Shown here in pieces: positions 33,931-44,194 of a DNA stretch of 64,000 nt. The position numbers and the translations under genes were made by a program. Source of the DNA: Dugong dugon (taxonomy: Eukaryota > Chordata > Mammalia > Sirenia > Dugongidae); contig CM057481.1 in assembly GCA_030035585.1 (NCBI GenBank), forward strand, positions 4,675,128 to 4,739,127, read 5' to 3'. Numbering within the stretch: the stretch's first letter is position 1; every line of letters starts with the position of its first letter. The notes beneath the pieces are model-generated. The model did no database searches, was not told the DNA's origin, and worked only from the letters and a program-made list of their open reading frames with translations.

Positions 33931-34308
33931 TCTTTAACCCATCCTTTCCCAGTCTTGTTTCACCACAGAACCCTTGTCGATCTAATACCTATGAAGTAAT
34001 TATCAGTGGGACACAAAGAGAGAAGCAATATGAAGTGAAAACCGGAAGCACATGGTAAACTAAAATTCCAACGCTGGTCACATTTCATCGTGGTTTCGCC
34101 CAAGGTCAATCCACATCAACGTGAAACCCAACCAAGGTACAACCCTGAACTTGACATGGTGGCCCTGGACACAGGGTTCTTGTCTTTACATAAGTGGAGG
34201 TGTCTCCCCTTAGATAGAAGGAATGACATTTCAGCTGAGACTCAACAATCATTCCTCACAGCAAGGAATTTGTCCCTGCCTTCCCAAGGTCAAACAGCTG
34301 GTAGAGGC

Positions 34309-34602
34309 TGTCCTAGTCACCCGATACTGCTGTAACAGAAACACCACAGTGGATGGCTGTCCTGGTCACCCGGTGCTGCTGTAACAGAAACACCACAGTG
34401 GATGGCTGTCCTGGTCACCCGGTACTGCTGTTAACAGAAACACCACGGTGGCTGGCTGTCCTGGTCACCCAGTACTGCTGTAACAGAAGCACCACGGTGG
34501 ATGGCTGTCCTGGTCACCCAGTGCTGCTGTAACAGAAACACCACAGTGGAAATTGTCCTAGTCACCCGATACTGCTGTAACAGAAACACCATGGCTCTAA
34601 CA
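34309..34602. repeat. Minisatellite, six units of about 49 bp
   Basis: Units start 'tgtcctagtcacccgatac' or 'tgtcctggtcacccggtgc', continue 'tgctgtaacagaaacacca', and all but the last end in a 'cagtgga'-type segment ('atggc' follows in most). Each is the last 49 bp of the LTR (in its own orientation) repeated. Units differ by a few substitutions and one single-base insertion (third unit). Confidence 0.95.
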
Positions 34603-35060
34603 AAGAGAAATTTATTCGCTCACAATCTAAGAGGCTAGAAGTTTTAATACAGGGTGCCAGCTCCAGGGGAAGGCTTTCTCTCTCCGTCGGTTCTGGGGGA
34701 AGGTCCTTGTCATCAATCTTCCTCAGATTGAGGAGCTTCTCCGTGCAAGGACCCTGGGTCCAAAGGACGTACTATGCTCCTGGTGCTTCTTTCTTGGTGG
34801 CATGACGTCCCCAAGTCTCTCTGCTCGCTTCCTTCTTTTATATCTCAAAAGACATTGGCTAAAATCACAATCTAATCTTATAGATTGAGTCCCACCTCAT
34901 TAACATAACTGCCACTAATCCCGTCTCATTAACATCATAGAGACAGGACTTACAACACATAGGAAAACCACAAAATGGTGGGCAATCACGCAATACTGGG
35001 AATCACGGCCTAGCCAAATTGATATACACATTTTTGGGGGACACAATTCAATCCATGACA
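34309..35060 (-). mobile_element. Solo LTR, MaLR-like, with amplified terminal minisatellite
   Basis: On the minus strand it begins TGTCATGGATTGAATTGTG and ends GACTAGGACA/GACCAGGACA. Flanks GAGGC (34304-34308) and GAGGG (35061-35065) are a 4-of-5 target duplication. The minus-strand polyadenylation signal 'gcgaataaatttctc' is near 34610. It is the same family as 17850-18366 but longer, because the first 294 bp on + are tandem repeats. Confidence 0.9.
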
Positions 35061-35089
35061 GAGGGCAAAGTGGGGATAATGAACCCAGG

Positions 35090-35260
35090 TACCTCGACTC
35101 CAGAGCCTGCCTGGTCCTGATTCAGCTGGAGAAGAAGCTGTAGTTAGCTAGGTGAAAGCTGAGGAGAGTGGGACAAAAGGACCGAGGAAGAACATTTTAG
35201 GCAGTGGGAACAGCATGTGCAAAGGCCCTGATGCAGGGATGAACACTTCAACAGAGACGA
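35090..35260 (+). repeat. Possible L2 fragment
   Basis: 'acagcatgtgcaaaggccctg' is a frequent L2 string. The ends are unclear. Confidence 0.5.
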
Positions 35261-35724
35261 CTAGGGTACTGTCTTATCATTTTCCCAAATCACCCACCTT
35301 CTTTCACCAGTCAGAGAAGGTTCTAGCCACTCTGCAGGTCTCCAGAGGATTAGCCCTGGGTCTAAGCCTGTGATTCCTTCTTCAATCCACTGTAAGGGAA
35401 GGAAGAAGCCAGTTGTAATCCTGCTAATAGCTTGCCTTTGCCCTTCAAGGGTCTCCACCTGGCTCTGAGACATTTCTGGGGGACCCCAGGGCTCCAGGGT
35501 GTTTCATGGACACACCTGTGCTGACCCAAACATTCTTCCCAAGCGTTGAACTTCCTCCTTCTTCCATCTTTCATGCAGAACAGCTAGCGCAGGCATCTGA
35601 GCAAATGTGTGTTCCCCGACCGAAGAGCTCCATGTAACCAGAGGATGATGCAAAAACCCAACAGAAATCAACCACCCGAGAAGGATTAAAACTTCAATTT
35701 TTCTTTGGGTAGCGATTAGTTGAG
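35261..35724. other. Intron sequence without recognised features
   Basis: No repeat or exon was recognised. Confidence 0.4.
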
Positions 35725-35825
35725 TAAGACTTCGTATTTATTTAGCTTTTACTATATGCCAGGCACTATTATGAGTATTTACTTGTTGTAAACATTTAAA
35801 TACACTTACTATATGTGCCAAATAG

Positions 35826-36028
35826 GAGCCCTGGTGGCGTAGTGGTTAAGTAGATGGCTGCTAACTGAAAGGTCGGCGGTTTGAACCTACCAGTCGCTCC
35901 GCAGGAAAAAGATGTGGCAGTCTACCTCCGTAAAGATGACAGCCGTGGTGGAGACCTGATGGGGCAGTTCTAGTCTGTCCTGTACAATCGCTATGAGTCG
36001 GAATCGACTCCATGGCAACGGGTTTGTA
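35826..36028 (+). mobile_element. AfroSINE, full length
   Basis: It contains 'ggagccctggtggcgtagtgg', 'gtttgaacctaccagtcgc' and 'ctatgagtcggaatcgact'. It is close to the apparent consensus of the window. Confidence 0.96.
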
Positions 36029-36045
36029 TGTGCCTGGCCCTGTTC

Positions 36046-36210
36046 TGGAAACCCTAGTGACATGGTGGTTAAGAGTTATGGCTGCTAACCAAAAGGTCGG
36101 CAGTTCAAATCCACCACGTGCTCCTTGGAAACTCTATGGGGCAGTTAGTTCTACTCTGTCCTATACAGTTGCTATGAGTCGGCATCGACTCCACGGCAAC
36201 AGGTTTATAT
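36046..36210 (+). mobile_element. AfroSINE, internally short, with 20-bp target duplication
   Basis: TATGTGCCTGGCCCTGTTCT precedes it and TATGTGTCTGGCCCTGTTCT follows it (one difference). It inserted next to the end of the SINE at 35826-36028. The duplicated 'gttagttctac' hints at a small internal repeat. Confidence 0.96.
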
Positions 36211-36346
36211 GTGTCTGGCCCTGTTCTGAGTTTTATAAAGATTAACTTATTGAAAACTTATGGTAGCCCTCACGAAGTAGATCTTATTATTATTCCCAAT
36301 TCACAGAACTGAGATACAAACCAGATAGTCTGAGTCTAGATCCAGG

Positions 36347-36770
36347 TGTTATGGGTTGATCTGTGTGTTCTGAAAAACCGTTCAAGTCCGGAATGCCAGT
36401 AACGTGAATGTGACCGTACTTGAAAAAAGCATCACTGCAGAATCAGTTGACATGAGTAGGTGGGCCGATCTTCCTTGTGAGAAGAGGAGGAGACACAGCG
36501 ACGGAGAGACACATGCAGAGGGAAGGTGGCCGAGCGAAGGTGGAGGCAGAAACTACCGTTTTCCTGCCACAAGCCAGGGAATGCCTGGAGCTCCCAGAAG
36601 CTGGAAAACATAACGAAAGATCTTCCTCTAAAGCCTTCAGAGAACCTACACCCTGCCAGTTCTGCCAGAATTCAGCATCCTAGACTCCAGAACTGTGAGT
36701 GAATAAAGACCTGCTGTTTCACGCCACCTGGTTTGTAGTTCTCTGTTAAAAAGTGCCGAAATCATCATGA
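36347..36770 (+). mobile_element. LTR remnant, MLT1-like (MaLR)
   Basis: It contains 'tgttatgggttgatctgtg', 'tcactgcagaatcagttgac', 'acaagccagggaatgcctgg' and 'actgtgagtgaataaagacc'. This is the MLT1 LTR order. The right end is uncertain. Confidence 0.7.
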
Positions 36771-37779
36771 TTCTGTCTTAAACTTCACAACCTCTCAAGT
36801 AGGTAGTTTTCAAGTGGAAACCAGGCACACAAGGGTTAACAAACTAAGCCCAAGGTCACTAGTGAACAGCAGTAACAGCAGTTACTCCTGAGGCTGGGAA
36901 GGCTTGGCTGATTATTAGGTAGGTTTTCAGTTCACTTTTTAAAAGCGATAAAGTATTAACGGATAAACACAACAGTCTTTCAAATCTCAGTGTTCTATAA
37001 TCAACATGACAAAAGCAGTCACTTGGGGACAGAAGCCAGGAATAACGGACTTGCCCCTTCACCCACAGGGGAGTCAGGGCATTCACTGAAGCCTGTGACC
37101 AGCAGGCTAACGGTGGGGAACGCCATTGCAGGCGTGCTTGGCTGGGCCGGGTTTGGCTGGGAGGAGCAACCGTTACCACCTTTGCTTTCGCCTCTGTGCT
37201 TTCTGGATTGTGCAAATAGTCAACACAAAGCCCACAGCAATACAGGGTGCATGTGGGGCTTGGCATCACAATCTGCAAAACCACCACCTTCATCCCTGCC
37301 TCACGCGGGTGGTGGAGTTCGCGTCACACTGCAGCACATCAATGTGCCTGACAATCAATGGCTCTAGACCAACTGGCCAGGAATCTGCAGGGTGTTCCCT
37401 GCCAGGCCTGTTCCAATATTAGGGCTGCAGTCAGTCAAGCTTGCTGTATGCCCACAGAAGTGACAAGACAATCCCCCAAGCCAGTGAGAGCAAAGCTCCC
37501 ATCTGAAGCACCTACCTGAGGAAGAAACTGTGGTTTTAAGGAACATAAAAGGTAAAGTAGGAAGACTTGCCCCACCAGTGTGAGGAGACAGGGTTTCAGA
37601 ATGGAACGCTGCCTCAGCAGGATCAGGACTCTTACAGAAGCTCTTGTTATGGGCTCGTGGGTTCAGCAGGGACCCGTGGAAATTGCAGGGGTAACCATGT
37701 TGCAACTGCAGGAGGGTTTCTCTGTCCTCGGCCAACCCAATGGCTTCAGACGCAAGTTCTGGCTTTAACTGATTAAACA
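36771..37779. other. Intron sequence without recognised features
   Basis: No repeat or exon was recognised in about 1 kb. Frames on both strands (up to 144 codons) overlap each other and look accidental. Confidence 0.45.
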
Positions 37780-37981
37780 CACAAACAAACCAATTGCCAT
37801 TGATTCAGACTCCTGGAGACCCTGTGTGTGTCCGAGCAGAATGGTGCTCCGTAGGGTTTTCAATGGCTGTGATCTTTCAGAAGTAGATTGTCAGGGCTTT
37901 CTTCTGACGCACCTCTGGGTAGGCTCAAACTGCCAACCTGTTAGCAGCTGACCACGTCACCGTTTGTGCCACACAGGATGC
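37780..37981 (-). mobile_element. AfroSINE, 'gtgctcc' subtype, old
   Basis: It contains 'gccattgattcagactcct', 'atggtgctccgtagggttt' and 'tcaaactgccaacctgtta'. Confidence 0.88.
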
Positions 37982-38409
37982 GCCTTTTAATTGATGAAGG
38001 TGCAGTCCCATTGGGAGAGGGCGGGTGGAGCTGGCAAGGCAGATGAAGGCTCCACTGTCTATTTCTCCCACCACCAGTGGACCTTAGGACTCCGAGACCT
38101 GGGAGGTGCCTTAGAGAGCCCTAGTTCGGCGGCATTGGGAACCAAAGAGCCCTTTCTTCAAATAAAATCTCATTCTGGAGCCCAGAAACTCAAACAGCTA
38201 AAAGTGCGGCTACTGTGGTTAAAGCTGAGTTTGGGACCCAGGGCATTTCTGAGGTTTCGCTTTGGCAACCACCAATTTAATCCAATTCTTTAATTTCAGG
38301 GCTGGGGAAATGAAGACCAGACTGAAGGAACAAACTCAAGGTCAATAACTTGAGGAGAAGTCAGAGACTCGGAAGAGATTCCTTCTTCAAGGAAAACACT
38401 TGGGATCAA

Positions 38410-38497
38410 CGCGTGAGGGGCACTGGCCGGGAACTGAACCGGGGTCTCCCGCATGGAAGGTGAGAATCCTGCCACTGGACCACCACTGTGCCCACAG
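38410..38497 (-). mobile_element. tRNA-Gly-headed SINE, 5' part only
   Basis: Minus strand: 'gggcacagtggtggtcca', 'gtggcaggattctcacc', 'ttccatgcgggagacccc' and 'ggttcagttcccggcca'. The pol III A box (TGGTCCAGTGG) and B box (GGTTCAGTTCC) are visible. The anticodon loop CTTCCAT gives TCC (Gly). The start of the SINE body ('cctcacgcg') follows, so it is not a plain tRNA gene. Confidence 0.85.
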
Positions 38498-38504
38498 ACA
38501 CCAC

Positions 38505-38698
38505 TTGTTGTTAGCTGTCATCAAGTCAATTCCGACTCCATGTGTGCAGAGCAAAAGTGCTCCACAGGGTTTTCAAGGTGTGACCTTTCGGAAGCAGGTG
38601 GCCAGGCCTTACTTCCGAAGCACCTCTGGGTAGATCTGAACCACCAATCTTTCAGTTAGCAGTCCAGCACTTAACCATCTGCACCACCTGAGGACTCC
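38505..38698 (-). mobile_element. AfroSINE, 'gtgctccacag' subtype
   Basis: It has a (TTG)n tail, then 'tcaagtcaattccgactcc', 'tgctccacagggttttca' and 'gcaccacctgaggactcc'. It lies next to the tRNA-Gly-headed fragment. Confidence 0.93.
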
Positions 38699-38769
38699 TA
38701 AACGCCACTTAGTGCTGTTAAAATTAAATCTAACCGCTGCTCCCATCAGCACTCTGATGAAGAGAAGGG

Positions 38770-38865
38770 AGCAGATTCTTAGCCTGCTCAGGCTCCAACT
38801 ACAACTCCAACTCCACCACCCATGAGTTAGCTGTGTGACCTTATGCAGGCTACAAAGCCTTGCTG
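38770..38865 (+). repeat. MIR fragment
   Basis: It contains 'gagttagctgtgtgacctta' and 'ctccaactccaccaccc'. Confidence 0.6.
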
Positions 38866-39014
38866 GCTGCTGTGAAGTCAATACAAAAGGGCCTGGAACA
38901 GCATTTGGTTAGTGATAACCTGCTTTTACTCTTATTCTAATTCTTTTGATTACTATTATTACTATTCCTCTAAATCACCAAAGTCTACTCATGTACATCG
39001 TTACTGTTTTGTGC

Positions 39015-39155
39015 AGGAAATATTTTTGGTTTAAGGTTTAAAGATTATCTCAGGGCAATAGTTCCAGGGGTTCATCCAACCTCCATGGCTCCCAACAGTC
39101 TGGATTCCATGAAAATTTGGAATTCTGTTCTGCATTTTCCCCCTTTGGATCATGA
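39015..39155 (-). mobile_element. L1 3' fragment
   Basis: It repeats the older L1 end of 5650-6760: 'ttggtttaaggtttaaagat', 'agggcaatagttccagggg' and 'gaattctgttctgcatttt'. It shows the uninterrupted form of the site where the 5.7-kb L1 inserted. Confidence 0.8.
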
Positions 39156-39159
39156 ATCG

Positions 39160-39366
39160 CCTACAGAATTTGGAATCAACTGATACTTAATAGCTGTGTG
39201 GCTTTAGGCAAACAACGTAACCTCTTTGAGCTACTTTCCTATGTGTAAAGTGGGAATAACAAGACTACTTACTCCTGAAGTTTGCTAAGACAATTAAGCC
39301 AGCCAAAGCACGTAAATAGGGTTACCATGAGTCAGAAATGACTTGATGGCAACGAGTATGGTTTTC
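39160..39366 (+). repeat. MIR fragment followed by an AfroSINE tail scrap
   Basis: The MIR part has 'agctgtgtggctttaggc' and 'ctatgtgtaaagtggga'. From 39317, 'gttaccatgagtcagaaatga' and 'cttgatggcaacgag' are a plus-strand SINE 3' end. Confidence 0.75.
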
Positions 39367-39399
39367 GTTGAGAGAAACGCCAGCTGAGCTCCAGGCAGG

Positions 39400-39752
39400 C
39401 TCTGGAGTTAGCAAATGTACTGTGTAAAGGGCCAGCTAGTAAATACTTCAGGCTTTGCGGGTCAAGAGGCAAAATTGAAGGTATTTTGTAGGTCTCTATA
39501 TAACAAAACAAATTTCCACAATCTTTTTATTCATGAAATTTATAATATGATAATGATAACTGAGTATAATTTTTTATAATATAGTTCTTCTAATGAGAGA
39601 AAAGGAATTCTTTTTTTTTTTTTTTTTTTGAGGGGGGTAACATTTTGCTTAATTAGGGTTCAAATGTAAAAGCAATTCTTAGTTCAGGGGCCGTACAAAC
39701 ACAGATAGTGGGATAGACTTGGCCTTTGAGCCACGGTTTGCTGACCTCTATT
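39400..39752 (-). mobile_element. hAT-like DNA transposon with AT-rich insert
   Basis: It contains 'gtgtaaagggccagctagt', 'gcaatatt'-like centre replaced by AT-rich sequence and T22 (39609-39630), and an end reading 'gagccacggtttgctgacctc'. It is longer than the other copies. Confidence 0.72.
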
Positions 39753-40271
39753 TTATGTCAAGTGGTGGGAGGTCCCGGCTGTTGGAAAGTCACACTTGCA
39801 GAGTCACCACCAGAATTGGGGGAAGGGTGGTATGTGGGGAGAAGGCTGGGAGGGCAGGGGTATGCTACATGTTCTGCTGGCCCCAATATTAGTAAAGATT
39901 TCTTTTGTGAACAATATATTAGAGAATTAACTCTTGACTTGGTGTTTCCCCCCTGGGTTTTCTAAGTTAAAAATGACTATCAGTTTAAACTGATCTTTCT
40001 GGAAATTTCCTGCTCAGCCCCATAGGCAGTGGTCAACTAAGGACTAACAACCGGGATGCTCAAAATGCTTAATTCTAAGTTAGAAACAATTCTAGAAATA
40101 AGAGCCCTGTATTTCCAGCACAGCCTTACACAAGCCTGTTTAAGCCACAAGGCCCTCAGCCGACGGGATCCAAGACTAGAAGTTTCTCAGTACAGCCACT
40201 GGGAAGGAGGAAGAATGTGGTTTCTGGTTGAAAACTTAAAATTCTTCCATAAAGAAAATCTTCAAAACAAT

Positions 40272-40438
40272 GTCCAATCAACCAGCTGCCGTCGAGTGGA
40301 CTCCAACTCACAGTGACCCCTCTGTGCCAGAGTAGAACTGTGCTGATTTTTTGGAAGTGGATTGCCAGGTCTTTCTTCTGAGGTGCCCCTGGATGGGTTC
40401 AACCTCCAAGCTTTAGGTCAGTAGCTGAGCACACTGAC
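40272..40438 (-). mobile_element. AfroSINE, internally deleted
   Basis: It contains 'ccgtcgagtggactccaac' and 'gtagaactgtgctgattttt' (the 'ccacagggttttcaatgg' segment is missing), ending 'gctgagcacactgac'. Confidence 0.9.
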
Positions 40439-40439
40439 A

Positions 40440-40660
40440 ATGGGGTAAGTGCTGCAGCCAGAACCCCTTGGTTTGAATCCTAGCTATTGTACTCAATGGT
40501 TATGTAACTTCTCTGTAACCGTTTCCTCATCTGTAAAATGAGATAAGGATAGTCTCGACCTCAGAAGGAGGTTCTGAGTATTAAATCCTTTAACATAACT
40601 AAAGGGCTTAGAAATGTGCCTAGCCCTTACAAGGGCTTGTTAAATAAATCTTGTTATAAA
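40440..40660 (+). repeat. MIR
   Basis: It contains 'ggtttgaatcctagctattg', 'tttcctcatctgtaaaatgag' and 'aaagggcttagaaatgtgcc'. Confidence 0.9.
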
Positions 40661-40669
40661 AGGGCAGTA

Positions 40670-41580
40670 TGACTCCATCACACATCCCGATCAGAGCATT
40701 CTGTCTTGAACTCTTCTCCTAATTAGTAATATAAATTCAAAACGTTCCCATCACAGTCACTTAACTAGCTCAGAAAAATATTTGAAACATTCTACTTATA
40801 CCACCATTGATGCCATTTTACCCTAATACGCAGGTCCGACTGTGCGTTACCAGATAAAAGGATTGAAAAGGAATGAATCTCACCTTCCACAGTCAAGGAG
40901 CCGGGGTGCTGTATGCAGACAATACCATACTTTAATAATTAATTGTTCATCAAAGAAAAAGATGAGGAACAGGGATGCGAAATTCAAAGTTATTCAAATT
41001 GCACAAATGAATAATGCATGACTTTTATATTAAATACACAGCGTATGAAGTAGTCTCCGTTTCACCCAGCTCTTTCATTTTTAACCATTCTGAATGACAA
41101 CATGAATAATCAGCTAGGGGAGGTTTACTTAGAAAAAGAAATACCTTATTTGAATGCAAACGGAGTATATCTGTAGATGATTAAATTTCTCTTTATCGAT
41201 TAGCAAATTCTGTCTGAGGGCTTTTAAGTCATGGTCAACCATTATACCCAGTGCGGCCCGGTTATCCTTACAGTCTTCTTTCAACATTGAATTATAACTG
41301 GCTCAATTCTGCTCACTTTCATAGTTCTGATAGCAGTGCCAGAAGGAAATTTTTAATTAAAGAAAATCTGAAAGATTGAAACTTGCCTAACTGGATTAAA
41401 AATGTGATCATTAAAACATTAGATGATAATCACCTGATTGACTGCATTTTTTCAGTGTGTTAATAAGCTAATATTTTCAGTGCTTTGACTATACAGGAAA
41501 GAAGAAAGCTCTTTATAAAATATGATGACCAATCAGCATATAGATGAGACCCGTGCAGTAACCAAATTAGGGAATTATGT
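40670..41580. other. AT-rich repeat-poor stretch, candidate conserved noncoding element
   Basis: About 900 bp without any recognised repeat. It has many homeodomain- and POU-like words ('aataattaattgttc', 'gaataatgcatgac', 'ttttaattaaag', 'gtgttaataagc'). It is the clearest candidate regulatory block by composition in the large intron. Function is not shown by the sequence. Confidence 0.45.
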
Positions 41581-41583
41581 TGA

Positions 41584-41606
41584 ATACACACACACACACA
41601 CACACA
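41584..41606. repeat. (CA)n microsatellite
   Basis: About 11 CA units, adjoining the A-rich tail of the next SINE. Confidence 0.95.
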
Positions 41607-41834
41607 AAACCAAAAACAAAAAAAACAAACAAAACCCAAACCAGTTGCCAACAAGTGGATTCTGACTCATGGCAACCCCATATGTGCAGAGTAGAACTGT
41701 ACTCCACAGGGTTTTCATAGGGTTTTGGAAGCGGACTGTCAGACTTTTCTTCTTAGGTGTCTCTGGGTGGGTTTGAACTACCAACCTATAGGTTAGTAGT
41801 TGAGTACATAACCATTTGTGCCACGGAGGGACTC
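41607..41834 (-). mobile_element. AfroSINE with long A-rich tail
   Basis: It contains 'ccaacaagtggattctgact', 'ctgtactccacagggtttt' and 'gaactaccaacctataggt', and ends 'acggagggactcc'. Confidence 0.93.
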
Positions 41835-42116
41835 CACATACACGCATATGATATACACACTTGGACATGCATACACACACACATACGTCAATGAACAAAG
41901 TATTTCAGTGGAATGTGGTGGTCTCTAGTAGGAGAAAACCTGTCCCTCCCTCAAAAAGTAGTCAACCAATTTTAGGGAAGTACTGGGGATAAATTAACAC
42001 TAGAAAGCCCAAGCTTTGTCTTCAGACAAATGATTGTTTAGTTTCTTCAGAGTTTTCCCAAAATTCTTTATAGGAAAAAGTTACTAACTTTTCCTTAAAC
42101 ACTGAAGATCCCTGGG

Positions 42117-42303
42117 GCAGGACTGGCCTTATACTGCATGCTGGGGGGAAGGGGGAGCAGACAGTGGAAAGAGCTGGGCATTAAGTCACTCTAAATACAG
42201 GAGGAGGGACAGGACTGGTCTTCTACTTCATGCTGGGTGGGGAAGGAGAGGAGGGCAGACAGTGGAAAGAGCTGGGCATTAAGTCACTCTAAATACAGGA
42301 GGA
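42117..42303. repeat. Two-copy tandem duplication, about 92 bp
   Basis: Copy 1 is about 42117-42207 and copy 2 about 42208-42303. Both end with the same 50 bp, which include 'cagacagtggaaagagctgg' and 'gcattaagtcactctaaata' + 'caggagga'. Their 5' halves differ ('cttatactgcatgctgggg' against 'cttctacttcatgctgggt'). Confidence 0.93.
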
Positions 42304-42306
42304 ACA

Positions 42307-42477
42307 ACCACGACCAAACCAAACCAAACCCACGGCCGTCGAGTCGATTCCGACTCACAGCGACCCTACAGGACAGAGTAGAACTGCCCCATATGGTTTC
42401 CGAGGAGCACTAGTGGATTTGAATTGCCAGTCTTTTGGTTAGCAGCCGAGCTCTCAACCACTGCGCCACCAGGTGCT
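42307..42477 (-). mobile_element. AfroSINE, well preserved
   Basis: It contains 'ggccgtcgagtcgattccg', 'actcacagcgaccctacag' and 'ctgcgccaccaggtgctc'. It keeps CpGs, so it is probably one of the younger copies. It follows directly behind the 92-bp duplication. Confidence 0.95.
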
Positions 42478-42479
42478 CA

Positions 42480-42610
42480 AACTGTACTGGGCATGCAAAT
42501 CACCCTGAAAATTTGTTAAAATGCAGATTCTGATCCCATAGGTCTGGGGTGGGAGTTGAGAGACTGTATTTTTAATAATGCTTCTGGTCCAAGGACCACA
42601 CTTCAGTAGC
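42480..42610 (+). mobile_element. MER5A-like hAT element
   Basis: It contains 'gcatgcaaatcaccctgaaa', 'ttgttaaaatgcagattctg', 'aggtctggggtgggagttg' and 'ggtccaaggaccacacttc'. Confidence 0.85.
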
Positions 42611-42639
42611 TGGTTTCTATGAGGACTATTCGTGGGGCC

Positions 42640-42910
42640 TACGTCCTCTGCAGCCTCACCTGACTCTACTTTCTGACTCTAACTAAGCACAGCCACACAG
42701 GCCTCTTTGCTGTCCCATGATCACATCAAGTAAACCACCCCCACCCCCCACCCCAGGGCCTTTGCACTGGCTCTTCATTTTCCCTGAACACTTCTTCCTG
42801 GCTGGCTTCAGACCCAATGCTCTTCTTCAGCTACTAAGAACTTAGTCATATTTCATGACCTACTTCTCAATGAGGTCTGCCCTGACCACTGTTTTAGAAA
42901 TAGCAATTTT
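42640..42910 (-). repeat. L2 relic
   Basis: It contains 'cagggcctttgcactggctc', 'cacttcttcctggctggc' and 'tgaggtctgccctgacca', the reversed L2 3' region. A similar piece may extend to 43110 ('gtgtggctggagtgcagtaag'). Confidence 0.8.
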
Positions 42911-43204
42911 AGGGGCAGGCTCACTGACTTAATCAGAGTCGTTTGACTGAAAACCTGGAGGTGGTGAGGAAGTGAGCCCCGTGGCTATGTGCAGAGAGGA
43001 GTGTTCCAAGCAGAGGGAAACGTCAGCACTCAGGACGTCTGCCTGGCGTGTGGCTGGAGTGCAGTAAGCAAGAGGGAGAGTTGAAGGAATCGTTCAATAA
43101 GCCCCAAATCTGACACGCCCTGGGGGTAAAGTCAGCTGCTGGGTAAGCACAATCTGTAATTTGGCTAAAAATTGTGAGAAGAGGTTACACAGTGGTAGCT
43201 ATAT

Positions 43205-43910
43205 TTATTTATTTTTTAAATATATTTATTTTTTGATGTTGAGACTATACACAGCAGAACCTATACTAACTCAACAATTTCTGCAAGTACGTTTCAGCGG
43301 CATTGATTACATTCAACATGTGCAGTCATTCTCACCCTCCTTTTCCAAATTGTTCCTCCCGCATTAATAGAAACTCACTGCCTACGGTTTCTATCTAGTC
43401 TTTCAAGCTGTGTTGTCAACTTCATCCCATATGTTGCCGTTGTCAGGTGTCGTTGAGTCAGTTCCGACTCATAGCAACCCTATAAGCAAGAGAACGAAAT
43501 ACTGCCCGGTCCTTCGCCATCCTTACAATCGTGGTTACGCTTGAGCCCATTGTTGCAGCCACTGTGTCAAACCATCTCCTTGAGGGTCTTCCTCTTTTTC
43601 ACTGACCCTCCACTTTACCAGGCATGATGTCCTTCTCCAGGGATTGGTCCCTCCTGAGAACATGTCCAAAGTATGTGAGACATGATCTCACCATCCTTGC
43701 TTCTAAGGAGCATTCTGGTTGTACTTCTTCCAAGGCGGATTTGTTCGGTCATTTGGCAGTCCGTGGTGTATTTGATATTCTTCACCAACACCACAACTCA
43801 AACGTGTCAATGCTTCTTCGGTCCTGACTCCGTACAGATAGATCTTAAAAGAGCACAATGCTCGAGGAAGACATTCTTAACTAGTTAAGGTAAACTACTG
43901 TTTGGTTTAA
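43205..43910 (-). mobile_element. L1 3' end interrupted by an RTE LINE
   Basis: The left part 43205-43431 is 'gttgagactatacacagcag' and 'cattctcaccctccttttcc'. The right part 43831-43910 is 'tacagatagatcttaaaag' and 'gacattcttaactagttaa'. The order matches 5335-5640. The RTE piece 43432-43830 lies between them. Confidence 0.8.
43432..43830 (-). mobile_element. RTE LINE 3' end
   Basis: It is the complement of the RTE end at 1-1413: 'cgttgagtcagttccgactc', 'acgaaatactgcccggtcc' and 'gcattctggttgtacttctt'. It has no open frame on the minus strand. Confidence 0.9.
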
Positions 43911-44194
43911 AGAAGCACATAAGAGGTGTCTAAGACACCACTGAACAGAGATGAAGGAATATGGCATTGATATGATTCAATAGGACTCACACTGAGGGGT
44001 CCTGTCAGCTTCATGCGTCTACCAGAAGCTGGGCCCACGGCCCTCACGTGACCACAGGGAAGGGTGTTCATTGGGCCAGGAAGCAGGAGCACTCATCTGT
44101 TTGTACTGGCCAGGTTCTCCAGCCTCAGTCAACCTTCACTGCCCAGCCCCTGACCCTCTGCTCTGCACTGTGCAATGGGCTGCCGTTTGCCTCC

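Larger units (their letters stand above)
35725..36346 (-). repeat. MIR carrying two AfroSINE insertions
   Basis: The left part is 'ttttactatatgccaggcac'. The right part is 'cttatggtagccctcacg', 'tatttcccaattcacag'-like and 'gagtctagatccagg'. The SINEs lie at 35826-36028 and 36046-36210. Confidence 0.75.

Noticed and set aside
34309-34602. CRISPR array or other phased direct repeats
   Set aside because: The units are contiguous without unique spacers, derive from the LTR end, and the genome is mammalian.
36859-37780. Overlapping 98-144 codon frames on both strands
   Set aside because: They overlap heavily in several frames, lack domains and splice context, and are best explained as chance.
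43624-43888. Plus-strand frames near 43.7 kb as genes
   Set aside because: They are the antisense of RTE LINE sequence.
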